Source of the DNA: Phragmites australis
Lineage: Eukaryota > Streptophyta > Magnoliopsida > Poales > Poaceae
DNA length: 64,000 bases
Assembly (NCBI RefSeq): GCF_958298935.1
Contig: NC_084942.1
Coordinates: 12,097,501-12,161,500, forward strand
Reading direction: 5' to 3'
Below the pieces are notes generated by a model. It was not told the DNA's origin. It saw nothing but the letters and a program-made list of their open reading frames with translations, and did not search any database. Every line of letters begins with the position of its first letter. The stretch's first letter is position 1. The translations under genes and the position numbers were made by a program. Shown piece by piece: positions 12,362-22,790 of the stretch.

Positions 12362-13055
12362 TTGATCAGAGTTGGAAAGAGATAGGAATAGGTAAGTGAG
12401 AATGGAAAGGATTCTAGCTAAGGGAAACCCGACTATATTATATTATATAGATATTAAAGATACAACTGTGGACAAGGTGCCAAAGCATTCCACAGCTCAC
12501 ATTGACACTCAAACAAAAGATCCAAATCACACACTTAGCACCATAATAATTCTCACACTAGCATTATTATCCTTAACGATTACATCGACGCTCAACTCTG
12601 ATGACGCTAAGACGATCTACTAAATGACTATACTATTGGGACTCCTCTCTAGTGCTGGATCCTAAGAAAGAATCGACTGATCCTTCTTCTTATATGGCGG
12701 GGCATTGAGGCATGTTCTCTTGCACGGGGGTGGATCTCCTATCTTCAGTGTTGTGGTAGATGATTCCTTTTTGTAGTGAAGGGCCTTCAACTTCATCATC
12801 AGGAACTTCATACGAGGTAGAGGCATGAAGTAGGATCTTCAGGAGCGTCCTTCTCATCGAAGCAACCGGGATGACTAAACTTTTGAAAAGGGGAGTATTG
12901 GAAATTGTTTGAACAGAAATGAGTTTCCATAGGTAAGTAAGGAGAGAAGATGAGAAGCTAGAAAAGCACGAGGATGAATGTTCAAAATAGGCTTTTAAAA
13001 TATGACCTTATGGAATGACCATTCTATCTAGACTTGCAGTCCTACAGTCAGTATG
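12362..13055 (-). other. Element B leader between primer binding site and gag
   Basis: About 690 bases of untranslated leader. Its gag-proximal half (12400-12720) is shared with element A (CATTCCACAGCTCACATTG near 12487 and 18160). The half next to the primer binding site is not the extra-frame sequence found in A. I see no open frame worth reporting in it. Confidence 0.6.
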
Positions 13056-13067
13056 GCTTTGATACCA
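13056..13067 (-). promoter_or_regulatory. Element B primer binding site
   Basis: The minus strand reads TGGTATCAAAGC four bases after the 5' LTR end. It is complementary to the 3' end of initiator methionine tRNA except for one changed base; A and K have TGGTATCAGAGC. It starts minus-strand DNA synthesis. Confidence 0.8.
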
Positions 13068-13071
13068 CCTC

Positions 13072-16000
13072 TATCATACTCAGTTTTAACAAACAAAACC
13101 AAGTGCAGCTTATGTGTGCCCAGAAAGTTCATCACACATAAGGATATCATAGGTGGAGTAACAAAAGCAATACTTTAACTTACAACCGTTAAACTTTTAC
13201 ATTAAAGACTTCACCTAAACAACTCTATTAGCTAAATGATAGCAGACTAAACGACGGTGGTGGGACAAAAGCATCAGCGACCAAGCACTCCATAGGCACC
13301 AACCGAAAGACACACTCCTAGAACACCAGGTCGTCATCTTGAAAATCTTCAAAGTCCTCCATGAGCAGTATATGTATTATGGGAGATAGCAAGGGTGAGC
13401 ACATGGAGTACTCAACAAGTGTGGTAAAGTAATGCCATATAGGATTATAACAAGAATAGGCTAACAGAAGGTATATTTGCGTAAATGCGAGTAATGAAAA
13501 GATATTTGGACTCAAAAAGCATTAAAATTATTAAGTGAATGTAACCTATACAGTCCAACACCCAACATACAAGGCTCCTCACCTTGCATACCATAATCGT
13601 CTAGTACTCCCTGTACTATAACCAAAACCATAACCATTCCCATACCCAAAACCAACTAATCATGTGAGGATCCAAGTCTCTCATGACCCTGAGCACGACT
13701 GATATGTCAGATTTTACACTTTGCGGAGGTTCTACAACTTTCCCACGAGTCGTGATTTCATCACCTGCAAGCAGATTACTAAAGTCTCCATGTTGCAATG
13801 TTGGCCAAGCACTATACACACGCGAGTGGTGTGATGCCAGGAGATCACTACAAAGCCTTAACAATGAATCCTCCCAGTATGTGTCACCAACACTCGAGGT
13901 TTCATTGCCAAGTGCTACCACCTAGAAGCCCCCTCTTGTTCCTTGTGGTTTCTGAGAATTAACTTCCCTCATCCACGCCTCCTATCTGGCCCACACAACA
14001 CTAGAAGAACCCTATTTAATCAGCTAAGCCTACCCATATCAATCTCATGTTTGTATGAAACTTCTCAGGTTGTCCCTCCATGAATCGGTCCTTAATTAGG
14101 TCACTTGACCAAACACTAAACCAACCACATAACCATGACCACTATCACCAACAATTCTATGCTCAAGGCCTAAGGTTCCATGTTGCTAAAGCATTAACAA
14201 GTTAACCACCATTGTTGCATATGTTCATTTCTCAAGATTATGACACTTCCGAGTATCCCAAAAGCATGGCTAAGAAATATACACACCAAAGATCCCTAAC
14301 CATAAACCATGTAGGTTCCAAGGAATGATAAGGGAATATCTAGGGAAAACCCTAACATAGGTGACTACCCATCATATTGACAGACACTACATGCAATTTT
14401 GTAAAACAAAATAGTTTAAATCATAGGTTCAATATGATCAAGGACACTTGCCTTCTCCTTGCTGCGGCTCAGTGTACTCTAGCTCTTGGTCTTGATGTTC
14501 CACGAATTGATCCAGGGCGTTGTCGTCTAATCGTATAAGTACCGGCAAAGCACACAAACAAAATACACTAAGAACATAACACAAAACAAAAGAACAACAA
14601 GACAACACCTATGTAGAAAGATAGAGCTCGGAGAAACGAATCTAACGACGCAAGAATCGCTTAAAACACAGCTACGACGAAAAAGTTATGAAGCTTTACT
14701 AAACAGGGGCTACTAAACAGGGGCTTTTCTGCAAAAAGGACATGTTTAAAGTCCAGGGAGTTTTATGTAAAAGGATAGGACTAAAACTAATATTTAAAAG
14801 TCTAAGGGGTATACTGCAAAATTCAGGACCTAGATCTAATTTATTAAGCTAAACAGGGACCTATGTGTAAGACTGAGGTTGACTTGGCTCTGATGGCTTG
14901 CGTGGTGCACACAAGTGTCTGACATGAAAGCACATCGGTCGAGGTGGCACTATCATGGCATCCACGTAGGTGATGACTAGATCTAGGGTTGACTGGTTGG
15001 TGGGATGAGTCTGAGTCTTTGGATCTAGATCCAACGGCATCGGGTTTGTGCACCAGGCGCACGACAGCGATGGGTGGTATGTGGACTCAGCGTAAGAAAC
15101 TTACCGTGGACAAAAGGGCGGCGATAGCTCTGTTGTGGTAGCAGACGACCGGACTTCTCACCAGAGTCAGGCTCTGACGGCTTCTGTATTCTGACGAGCG
15201 GCGAGATCAATGAACTGGGGCTCGGGCAACTCAACCACGGTGTCGACAGGGGAGGAGGACCACCGGAGAAACTCGACGACATGCACGGCGGCCACAGGCA
15301 GCGGACCTACGGTGTAGAGGTCCTAAGGTGTCTAAATCGACTCGACAAGTTGGGGAAAAAGATCGATGAGCTTCGGGGAGGGCGTAATGGCTGGTATTTA
15401 AAGGCATGGAGGTGAGGGGAGGCTGAATCGTGCTCGTTTAGGACTATGGCGGCGGCGAGTAGAATCTGAGTTCGATTACCCCGTTTAAACACGGAAATGA
15501 TAGGGATAAGGTAACAATCAGTCTTTGGGGCTCACGAGGATTCGACTAGCAAGCTTGAGATGTTTTCCCACGCGGATTGCGCACGGATTCCACGGTGGCG
15601 CGATTGTCTCATGAATGAACTGGAGTCCGTCCGGAGGTAGGAGATGGCCTAATGGATGGGCCCCACTTGATAGCGGCTCAGATCAGAGGCGAAAAGTCTG
15701 ATGGTGCCTTTAGCGAAGGGAGGTGGCTGGTGGCTTAGGCGTGGGTTGGCTCGTTTAGCTGGCTAGGCGGTCTCATCGTAGAACGGGTGCAGCCCAGGTG
15801 GGAAGGGAAGGGGAGGAGAGTGGGCTAGTTGAGGTGGTGGGTTTGGGCCAAGGTGGGTAGAGAAGGGAGAGGGAAGGTAGGCCTGGGTTGGGTTAGGATT
15901 TATCTTTTTCCCTTTTTATTTATTTTTTCTAAATCCTTTTCAACTTCTCATTTCTAATCTTTTTACTAATTCTATTCTAAATCAAACAATTCAAACAAAG

Positions 16001-16178
16001 CCAAACAAAAACCCTAAATGCCAAACTCCCGCATGAATGCATCCAACCAATAATAATCCTAATTCAAATTTGAATTTGAATTTAGAAAATAGGCATTTTC
16101 CTATTCTAATTAGTCAACCTATAATCTAATCTTGTAAAATTTTAGAAATTTTTGAAAATTGAAAATCAGGGTGTGACA
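13072..16178 (-). mobile_element. Element B 5' LTR (3107 bp)
   Basis: Plus-strand ends are TATCATACT (13072, decayed from TGTCATACC) and GGTGTGACA (16178). It is the fullest copy of this LTR family in the window. In plus-strand order it has the AACCAAGTG block, the AACCATAACCAT tract (13620-13660), the block ending near 14430 (AATATGATCAAGGACAC), a GC-rich part (15080-15880) and an AT-rich end with GAAAATCAGGG. Read on the minus strand the AT-rich end is the start of U3. Confidence 0.85.
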
Positions 16179-16183
16179 AAAAA

Positions 16184-17117
16184 CACACGGGCTCCTCTCA
16201 TCAGATCAAACAAATCCTCTATCCGGAGTAACGGATACTTGTTCTTAATGGTCACATCACTGAGTGCTCTGTAGTCACACACATTCTTCGAGTACCATCC
16301 TTCTTATCCACAAAAAGAACTGGGGCTCCCCAATGTGATGCACTACTAAATCCTTACCTAACAGCTCTTGAATTTGCTTCTTTAACTCAGCTAGGTCATT
16401 AGCGGACATTCTATATAGCCTTTTAGCTATGGGGGCCATACTAGGAACCAATTCAATAACAAACTCAGTATCTCGATCTGAGGGCATACCTGGCAATTCA
16501 TCTGGAAAGGCATCGGGAAACTCACGGATTACTCTGATATGTTCAATGGGTGTACCTTCAAGTGAATTGAGAGAACACTCTTCTGCTGCTAGGATAGTAG
16601 CTACGAACTCAACTTTAGTTCCATCTCCATTGGTTAGGCGAACTGCCCTTCTAGCACACTATTACTCCATCAAACTTGGCTAACCAATCCATTCCAAGGA
16701 TAGCATCTATGCCTTTAGATTCCATGACTATAAGATTTGCTGGAAAGTCTACCCCCTTATTCTAAGGCTCATTCTACGACACATATATTGTGCCCTCAAA
16801 TCTGCTCCAAGGGAGCTAATAAGCATAGGGTGTTTAATCATTACCATAGGCAAGCCATGTTTTGCAACATACCAAGTAGCTATGAACGAATACAAAGCTC
16901 CAGAATCAAATAAAACTGATGCAGGTTGGAAGTTGATGAGCAACATACCGTACACCATGTCTGGAGCATCCTGAGCTTCTTCTGCAGTGACATGGTTGGC
17001 CTTTCCACGGACAAAGTTCTGTTGTCCACGATTATTCTGAATGGGGGTTTGATTTCCATTGCGTGCTGGGGTTTGAAACTGAGTAGGCTTCAGAGTGTTG
17101 TTCTTAGCCTGATTTGG
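16184..17117 (-). pseudogene. Element A pol, 5' part: protease and N-terminal reverse transcriptase
   Basis: Read leftward: the protease domain (about 16750-17000; active site in VLFDSGALYSFI, D-S-G), the linker (REFPDAFPDELPGMPSDRD in a shifted frame), and the fingers of reverse transcriptase (FVIELVPSMAPIAKRLYRM, ELKKQIQELL, then [19 protein letters not shown] near 16230). It ends at GARVF, where element B interrupts; the next residues S-K-I-N-L are at 9051. Frameshifts near 16350 and several stops disable it. Confidence 0.85.
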
Positions 17118-18083
17118 GTACTTCTTAGGACACTTATTCACAAAATGTCCTTCATCTCCACAGTCAAAACATCCTTTGCCTGAGGCGGGAGTAGTTGGGA
17201 TATTCTTAACTTGAGGAGTAGCTGGTGGAGTTGAACGAGGTGTCTGGTAATTGGGATGCTAGACAAGCGTTTGAGATTAAGACCTGTATTGATTGTTGGA
17301 TTGGAACATAGCCCCTTGCTAAGGTGTTTGAGTTTCCACACGGGGACGTGCGTTGGCATCTTCCTTTTCTTCTCATCCAATTGACAGCGTTTGTGTTCAA
17401 CCACTAAAGCTTTGTTCACCATGGCTTGGAAATTGGCGAACTCTTGGGGAAGTAGAGCATATTCTATAGCATCATTCAGACCTTCCATGAAGGGTTCCTG
17501 CTTCTTATCCACTTGGTGCATACCTAGATAGTCGAGTGATCTTGATCAAGTACTTCCTTATAGTCATTGGTCCTTGTTTCAAGCTCATGAATTCCTTCTT
17601 CTTCAAACGAACATCACCTGATGACACATGGTGAGTGCAGACACTAGCTTGGAATTCCATCTAGGTGGTAGCCGAGGGGTTGTCATGTGCGGCACGATAT
17701 GCTTCCCACCAGTCCAAAGCTTGACCGGCGAGTTGGTGCGAAGCATAAAGAACCATATCTCTGTCAGCACACTGTGCAACTTGCAACTTGTAACTTTCTT
17801 TCTATGTCCTTCAGCCAATCATCTGCATCCATAGGCTCCACTACATGACTGAAGACTGGGGGCTGAGTTCTCTTGAATTCTCCAAGTCTTGACGGTTGGT
17901 GGGGTGGGGGAACATAAGTTAGCGGTTGCTGCTGCATCTGCACCATAGTTTGAGCTAAAGCTTGCAAGATCTAAGTCTGCATCACCATCTGTTGTTCTAG
18001 GGTCATTGGAGAAGGCGGGGTGGATTATGGTTGTTGTTGTTGTCTTCATTGTTTCCATTGGTGTTCCTTCTTGTGTTAACCAT
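17118..18083 (-). pseudogene. Element A gag with intact zinc knuckle
   Basis: The minus-strand ATG at 18083 gives MVNTRRNTNGNNED, the same start as in B. The core is split by frameshifts into blocks (17764-17967 with EPMDADDWLKDIERKLQVA; 17138-17521 with EPFMEGLNDAIEYALLPQEF). A complete zinc knuckle of form C-x2-C-x4-H-x4-C (CFDCGDEGHFVNKC) lies at about 17120-17170. It packages the element RNA. Stops and frameshifts make it non-functional. Confidence 0.8.
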
Positions 18084-18429
18084 CTTATTGGGGATGAAAA
18101 GAGGGATAGGAATAGATAAGCAAGACTGAAAAAGATTTAAGGGACAAGGTGCCAAAGCATTCCACAGCTCACATTGACACTCAAACAAAATATCCGAATC
18201 ACACACTTAGCACCATAACAACTCTCACACTATCATTAATATCCTTAATGATTACATCCACGTTCAACTCTAGCGATACTAAGACGATACTAAAGGACCC
18301 TACTACTGGGACTAATCTAGTGCGGGATCCTGATGAAGAATCGGCCGATCCTTCTCGTTCTATGGTGGGGGCATTGAGGCAGGTCCTCTTGCGTGGAGGT
18401 GAGTGGATAAACAAGGCTTTTTCTTGCGT

Positions 18430-19080
18430 GGAGGTGAAGTAACAAAAGTGAGGTGACGACGAACATCTCCCAACTCTCATAGGGCATAGTCCAGCACATC
18501 ATCCAAGGCCATAGTGAGCGCCACTTGTTCATGTAGCTTGGGGCTTTCTCCAAAGGGGCACTTGACGAATGGTTCATCACTTCCACGAGTTCTCTGGGGG
18601 TAGTATACATAAGGAGAGTCAACCATCTTGTTGGTGTATTGATCTCAGGCGCGGGATATGGCTTGACGTGCTGCATCTCAAACACCTGAGGTGAAGGTTA
18701 CTCTTGGAGACATTGCAGAGCGAATTCCCACAAATCGACGAACATCCATACCTTCACCTTGGCTTCGCTCATAGTCATAGATAGTGACTTCTACCTTCCA
18801 TTCCACATACCTAGAGTGTTGGTTCTTAACTTCCCCGTTAGACTGGCTTCTGTGTATGTCTAAGTCCACAAAGTATTCCCCACAACAGGCGAGGAAGGTG
18901 TCCAGCATGAAGACCATCACTCTCGTAGACATCAGGAATGGGATCGATGTTACAAAAAGTGGGATCATCAATCTCCTCTTCAGTTGGAACACATTGAAGA
19001 ACGGCGGACGGCCTCCATTTGACATGCAAGCAGTGAGCAATTGGCAAACCATCTATAAAGAAAGGAGCTAGGATATAAGA
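18430..19080 (-). pseudogene. Element A leader ORF: extra decayed reading frame upstream of gag
   Basis: In sense with A but upstream of gag, a minus-strand frame runs from about 18880 down to 18430 with only three in-frame stops, all TGA (consistent with CGA to TGA). It includes EYFVDLDIHRSQSNGEVK, VEWKVEVTIYDYERSQGEGM, DVRRFVGIRSAMSPRVTF, NKMVDSPYVYYPQRTRGSDE and LHEQVALTMALDDVLDYAL. A second frame further upstream (18880-19080; WRPSAVLQCVPTEEEIDDP) probably belongs to it through a frameshift. Total about 215 residues. Composition and amino-acid pattern look coding. Element B lacks it. I do not know its function; a captured host exon set or a lineage-specific accessory ORF are both possible. 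Confidence 0.55.
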
Positions 19081-19206
19081 AACAGCCTTAACGATTGTAA
19101 GAGACAAGAAAAAGAACTAAGAAAAGGCTTTTATGGGTTGAGATGAACTAGGAGAGACCTTGATGATGACCATTCTAACTTGGCTTGTGGTCCTATAGTC
19201 AATATA

Positions 19207-19218
19207 GCTCTGATACCA
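19207..19218 (-). promoter_or_regulatory. Element A primer binding site
   Basis: The minus strand reads TGGTATCAGAGC four bases after the 5' LTR end. It is complementary to the 3' end of initiator methionine tRNA and primes minus-strand DNA synthesis. Confidence 0.85.
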
Positions 19219-19222
19219 CCTC

Positions 19223-21443
19223 TGTCACACCTGGCCTTAACGGAAAAAACCAAGTGCGGATTATGTATGCCCAGGAAGTTTAACACACATAAGGACGTCA
19301 CAGGTGAAGATAACAGTACCAATACTTTAACTTATAACCGTTCAAATCTTACATTAAAGACTTAAGCTAAACAACTTAATCTATACGACATCAAACTAAA
19401 CAACTACAGCGGAACGAAAGCATCGGCGACCAAGAAACTCCGCAGGCACCAACCGGAAGACATGCTCCTAGAACACCAGATCGTTGTCTTGAAAATCTTC
19501 AAAGTATTCCACTGAGCAGCATATGGATTATGGGAGATAGCAATGGTGAGCACATGGAGTACTCAGCAAGTGTGGGAAAATAATAATGTGTAGGCTTTCA
19601 ACAAGAATAGGCTGGCACAAGGTATATTTGCGTAAATACGAGTAAAGAAAACAATAATGTAATTCAAAAGCATTACGTAGTTATTAAATGAATGTAACCC
19701 AAACTACCCAACAACTAGATATCTCCCAAGGCTACCCACCCTGTAAACCATAACCATCTCGTACCACCTGTACTACCATACCATAACCATAACCATAACC
19801 ACAACATAACCAACTAATCATGTGAGGATCCAAGTCTCCCATAACTATGGACACGACTATTATAACAGTTTTACACTTTGTAGACGTTGTCCAACTTTTC
19901 CCACGAGTAGTGATTTCCATGTTCCCATGTTTGCAAGACACTTAACACACGCTTGTGGTGTGCCTTTAGGAGATCACTATGAAGCATAGTCCATCAATTA
20001 GATTCTGGTACCCCAACGAATACGAGCTAGTTGTCTAATCAATATGCTAAGCCTTACCCATATTGGCCTCGTAGTTGGTACGATACTTCTTGGGTTGTCG
20101 CTCCACAAACAGGTAATAACCAACAGAAAAGAAAAGGGTGGCATATGTTATGGCCATCCTAACTAGAAAATGAAGCATAACGGACGGGGGGAAGGCAGAT
20201 GTTACAGCCATCCTAACCAGAAAAAGATCTACTCAGAACGTATCCACAAGCCCACCACACTTACCATCGTTAAACACTTCCCATCATCATCCTACCATTC
20301 TTTGCCCAAGTCCTAGGGTCATCTTACTATATCAAGTTCATCATCATCATTGCATATGTCCACTAATCATGTATATGACACTTCTCAATATCCCGTCAGC
20401 ATGCCTAAGCAATTCTACCCAAAAGACTCATATCAACTACCACTTAGGCTCAAGGAATGTAAAGGAAGAATTAGGGCAAACCCTAACATAGTTGACTACC
20501 CATTCAAATTGACATTGCACGCAATTTTGTAAAAAAAACATTTAAAAATATAGGTTCAAGATGATCAAGCACACTTGTCTTCTCCTTGCTGCTGCTTGGT
20601 GTACTCTAGCTCATGGTCTTGATGTTCCTCGAACTGATCCGGGGCGTTGTTGACTAATCGCACAATTACCAGCAAAGCACACAAACGAAACACACTAAGA
20701 ACAATACACAAAATAGAAGAACAACAGGATAAAACCTATCTTTCTAGATAGAGCTCTAAAAAATAAATCCAACGGTGTAAGAATCTCCAAAAAAGGAGTT
20801 AAAACAAAAACGTTATGAGCTATTTACTAAACAGGGGTTTTCTTGCAATATTACATTAATTATTAGAATTATCGGATTTATTTTTAAACTGGGAAACCTA
20901 TTAATTATTAGAATTATCGGTGTTGACCGAGCAGCTGACTGGGTTGACACATCAGTGGAGCTGCTGATGTGGTGCTGAGGTGGCTTACTGACATGGCCAT
21001 GAGTGTTGACTGAGTTAAAGAAGACACGTGTTGGCATGGGGTTGGTGGATGATGGGGTATATACTGGATCTCATATGAGCCCTTGGTTTTAGATCGGATG
21101 GCTGAGGAAGAAGGGGTGGCTGGAGGGAATTAGACATGATGGCAAATGGCAGCGATGGGCATGGCATGGTGGCGACCTAACCAGAGACACGCCAGAATGG
21201 TACTTCGGTGCACGGCTAGCAACAGCGAGCGTCTGAACAAAGAGAGAAGAACGAGGGGAACTCGATTTTGGGCTTACCACGAGCGACACGGCTCGGCGAT
21301 AATGGAGGCGACGGAGGTGTGTGGTAGCTCATCGATGAGGTTGTTGCGGCGGCCGGGGAACCAAAACAACGATGGAAAAAGCTTTGGCGGGTGGAGGCAG
21401 ATCGATTGGGTGGCTCGGTTGAAGCGAAGCGACGCTAGGGCGG
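19223..21443 (-). mobile_element. Element A 5' LTR, truncated (2221 bp kept)
   Basis: On the plus strand it opens TGTCACACCTGG at 19223 and matches the A 3' LTR (3910-6531) up to the shared GAAGC/GACGCTAGGGCGG block (5830-5855 there). It then stops at 21443, so the outer U3 end, with the expected GGTGTGACA terminus, is lost. The break abuts an inverted LTR start. Confidence 0.8.
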
Positions 21444-21599
21444 TGTACACCCTGATTTTCAATTTTCTCAAATTTCTAAATTTTTTTCCAAGATTTGATT
21501 ATAGGTTGAATAATTAGAATAGGGAAAAAGCCTATTTTCTTAATTCAAATTTCAATTTCAAATTTGAATAAGGTTATAATTGTTTGAATGAATTCATGC
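21444..21599 (+). mobile_element. Inverted LTR start of the same Tekay-type family
   Basis: TGTACACCCTGATTTTC at 21444 is the U3 start of this LTR family in plus orientation, opposite to element A. It matches the reverse complement of 16020-16178 for about 150 bases, then ends where element J begins. It is either the remnant of a separate plus-strand element inserted into A's LTR or an inverted piece of A's own lost LTR end. Confidence 0.7.
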
Positions 21600-22736
21600 T
21601 AACAACTGAGTTTCGATGACTAGGTTTAGGAGGAACTGAGATCGTGGTGATCGAGGATGTCATGCGGGACGTTAGAGCTGAGAGAACAATGCATATGGAG
21701 ACAAGGCTTCACGATGGATGGAGGAGGCGATCTGATCGTAAGAGGACGTGAAGACTAATTCATGTTCAAGTTGGAGAAGGCACGAGTGAGTCATGTGGTG
21801 GCTGGACTTGAGACAAGAGTTAGTGTCGGAGATGGACTCTAAGGTGGTTACGTATATGCATGTATGCATGGGAGATGTGCATGCATGATTACATAAGAGT
21901 TGTTGGCTAATTAGCTTAATTAGCGGAAGTTGTTTGTCCTCTTGTGATTAGAGGAGGATAGAGACTAGATTGAATACGACAGGGAGTTGAAGTTTGATTC
22001 GGTCATATTTGTGAGTGTGGCTACCCTATAAATAGAGAGGTTTGTTGTATTGGGTAGGTGAGCGCAGAACAGGGCAGCACAACATAGTAGAGAGATTGAG
22101 AAACTTGAGAGAGAGCAATTTTAGGATTTCATGAAGAACCTTGTTGGATTCATTGGAGATGCATCTTGTAAACTCATCAGTGCAATGAAAATCAAGTTTT
22201 GGAAGTTGATGAGTTGCTGATTCACAATTTTCTCTATGTTCTATATTCTGCATGCTCGGTTTTGGTTTTCAATTAATGTCATATTTTTATGAAGTTTTTA
22301 TCGTAGTTTAATCCATCCAAAACTTTAATCAATCCAAAACCTTGCTAGAATATCTAGTGTTAGATCTAAGAAAATTTCGAGTGGATTTGGTTTGATCTCG
22401 AGTAGCTTTTTGTCAACTCAACTAGGTTTTGATCTACTTGATTCTAGTTAACACAGTCTGCTTCGACTAGGCATATTCTTGATCCACATTTCCGGTTTAC
22501 TTGATTCTTGTAGGGTTAGTTTTGTATTTGAATATATTTTCTGCTGACCAAAATTGGGAGCAATCCAACTAGAAGATTTTTGTCTACATCATTTTTACTA
22601 GATTTTGTGCAATTTATTTTGAGTGGAATATCGAGTTTAAATTGAGTTTCGATTTGGGTGAGTTAATCTTTGAATTTGGTTTCCGCAATCATTCACCCCC
22701 TATGATTAGGTATTTTAGTGCATATTTAGTCCTACA
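21597..22736 (+). mobile_element. Element J 5' LTR (left end uncertain)
   Basis: The right end CCTACA at 22736 is set by the primer binding site two bases on. The left end is placed at the first TG after the inverted LTR scrap, but there is no second LTR to check it against. A TATA box (TATAAATA, 22027-22034) sits mid-LTR as expected for the U3/R boundary. The CATTCACCCCC block just before the end is typical of this lineage. Confidence 0.55.
22027..22034 (+). promoter_or_regulatory. TATA box of the element J LTR promoter
   Basis: TATAAATA within CTACCCTATAAATAGAGAGG, about 700 bases before the LTR end. Position and context suit the promoter of the genomic transcript. Confidence 0.6.
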
Positions 22737-22738
22737 AT

Positions 22739-22751
22739 TGGTATCAGAGCC
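22739..22751 (+). promoter_or_regulatory. Element J primer binding site
   Basis: TGGTATCAGAGCC, complementary to the 3' end of initiator methionine tRNA, two bases after the LTR end. Confidence 0.85.
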
Positions 22752-22790
22752 ATAATCCTTTCTAATTGATCTTAATCGGTAATTAGAAAC

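Larger units (their letters stand above)
9052..16178 (-). mobile_element. Element B: internally deleted Tekay-type element nested in element A
   Basis: Same family and orientation as A. It comprises 3' LTR (9052-10695), polypurine tract, a 2.4-kb internal region with gag and a protease stub but no reverse transcriptase, RNase H or integrase, primer binding site (13056-13067) and 5' LTR (13072-16178). It splits A's reverse transcriptase frame. The flanking five bases are GAAAA (9047-9051) and AAAAA (16179-16183), a target duplication with one transition. Removing B and one copy restores the A codons for V-F-S-K. It keeps the cis signals for mobilisation but could only have moved with proteins supplied by relatives, unless the pol deletion came later. 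Confidence 0.85.
3910..21443 (-). mobile_element. Element A: Tekay-type chromovirus (Ty3/gypsy), disrupted by nested element B
   Basis: A minus-strand LTR retrotransposon. From its 5' end it holds: 5' LTR (19223-21443, truncated), primer binding site (19207-19218), a leader with an extra decayed frame, gag, protease, first part of reverse transcriptase (to 16184), then a 7.1-kb insertion (element B, 9052-16178). It resumes with the rest of reverse transcriptase, RNase H, integrase and chromodomain (down to about 6600), a polypurine tract and the 3' LTR (3910-6531). The C-terminal chromodomain and gag type support the Tekay/Del chromovirus lineage. Numerous stops, frameshifts and loss of the reverse transcriptase catalytic pair make it inactive. 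Confidence 0.85.

Noticed and set aside
18678..19052. The 124-codon ORF in A's leader taken as one intact protein
   Set aside because: Its first half seems to be out of frame; the neighbouring frame (PTEEEIDDP) reads more like protein, so it is described as a frameshifted pseudogene instead.
22739..22751. tRNA-like match
   Set aside because: Only the 13-base complement of the tRNA-Met 3' end is present; it is a primer binding site, not a tRNA gene.
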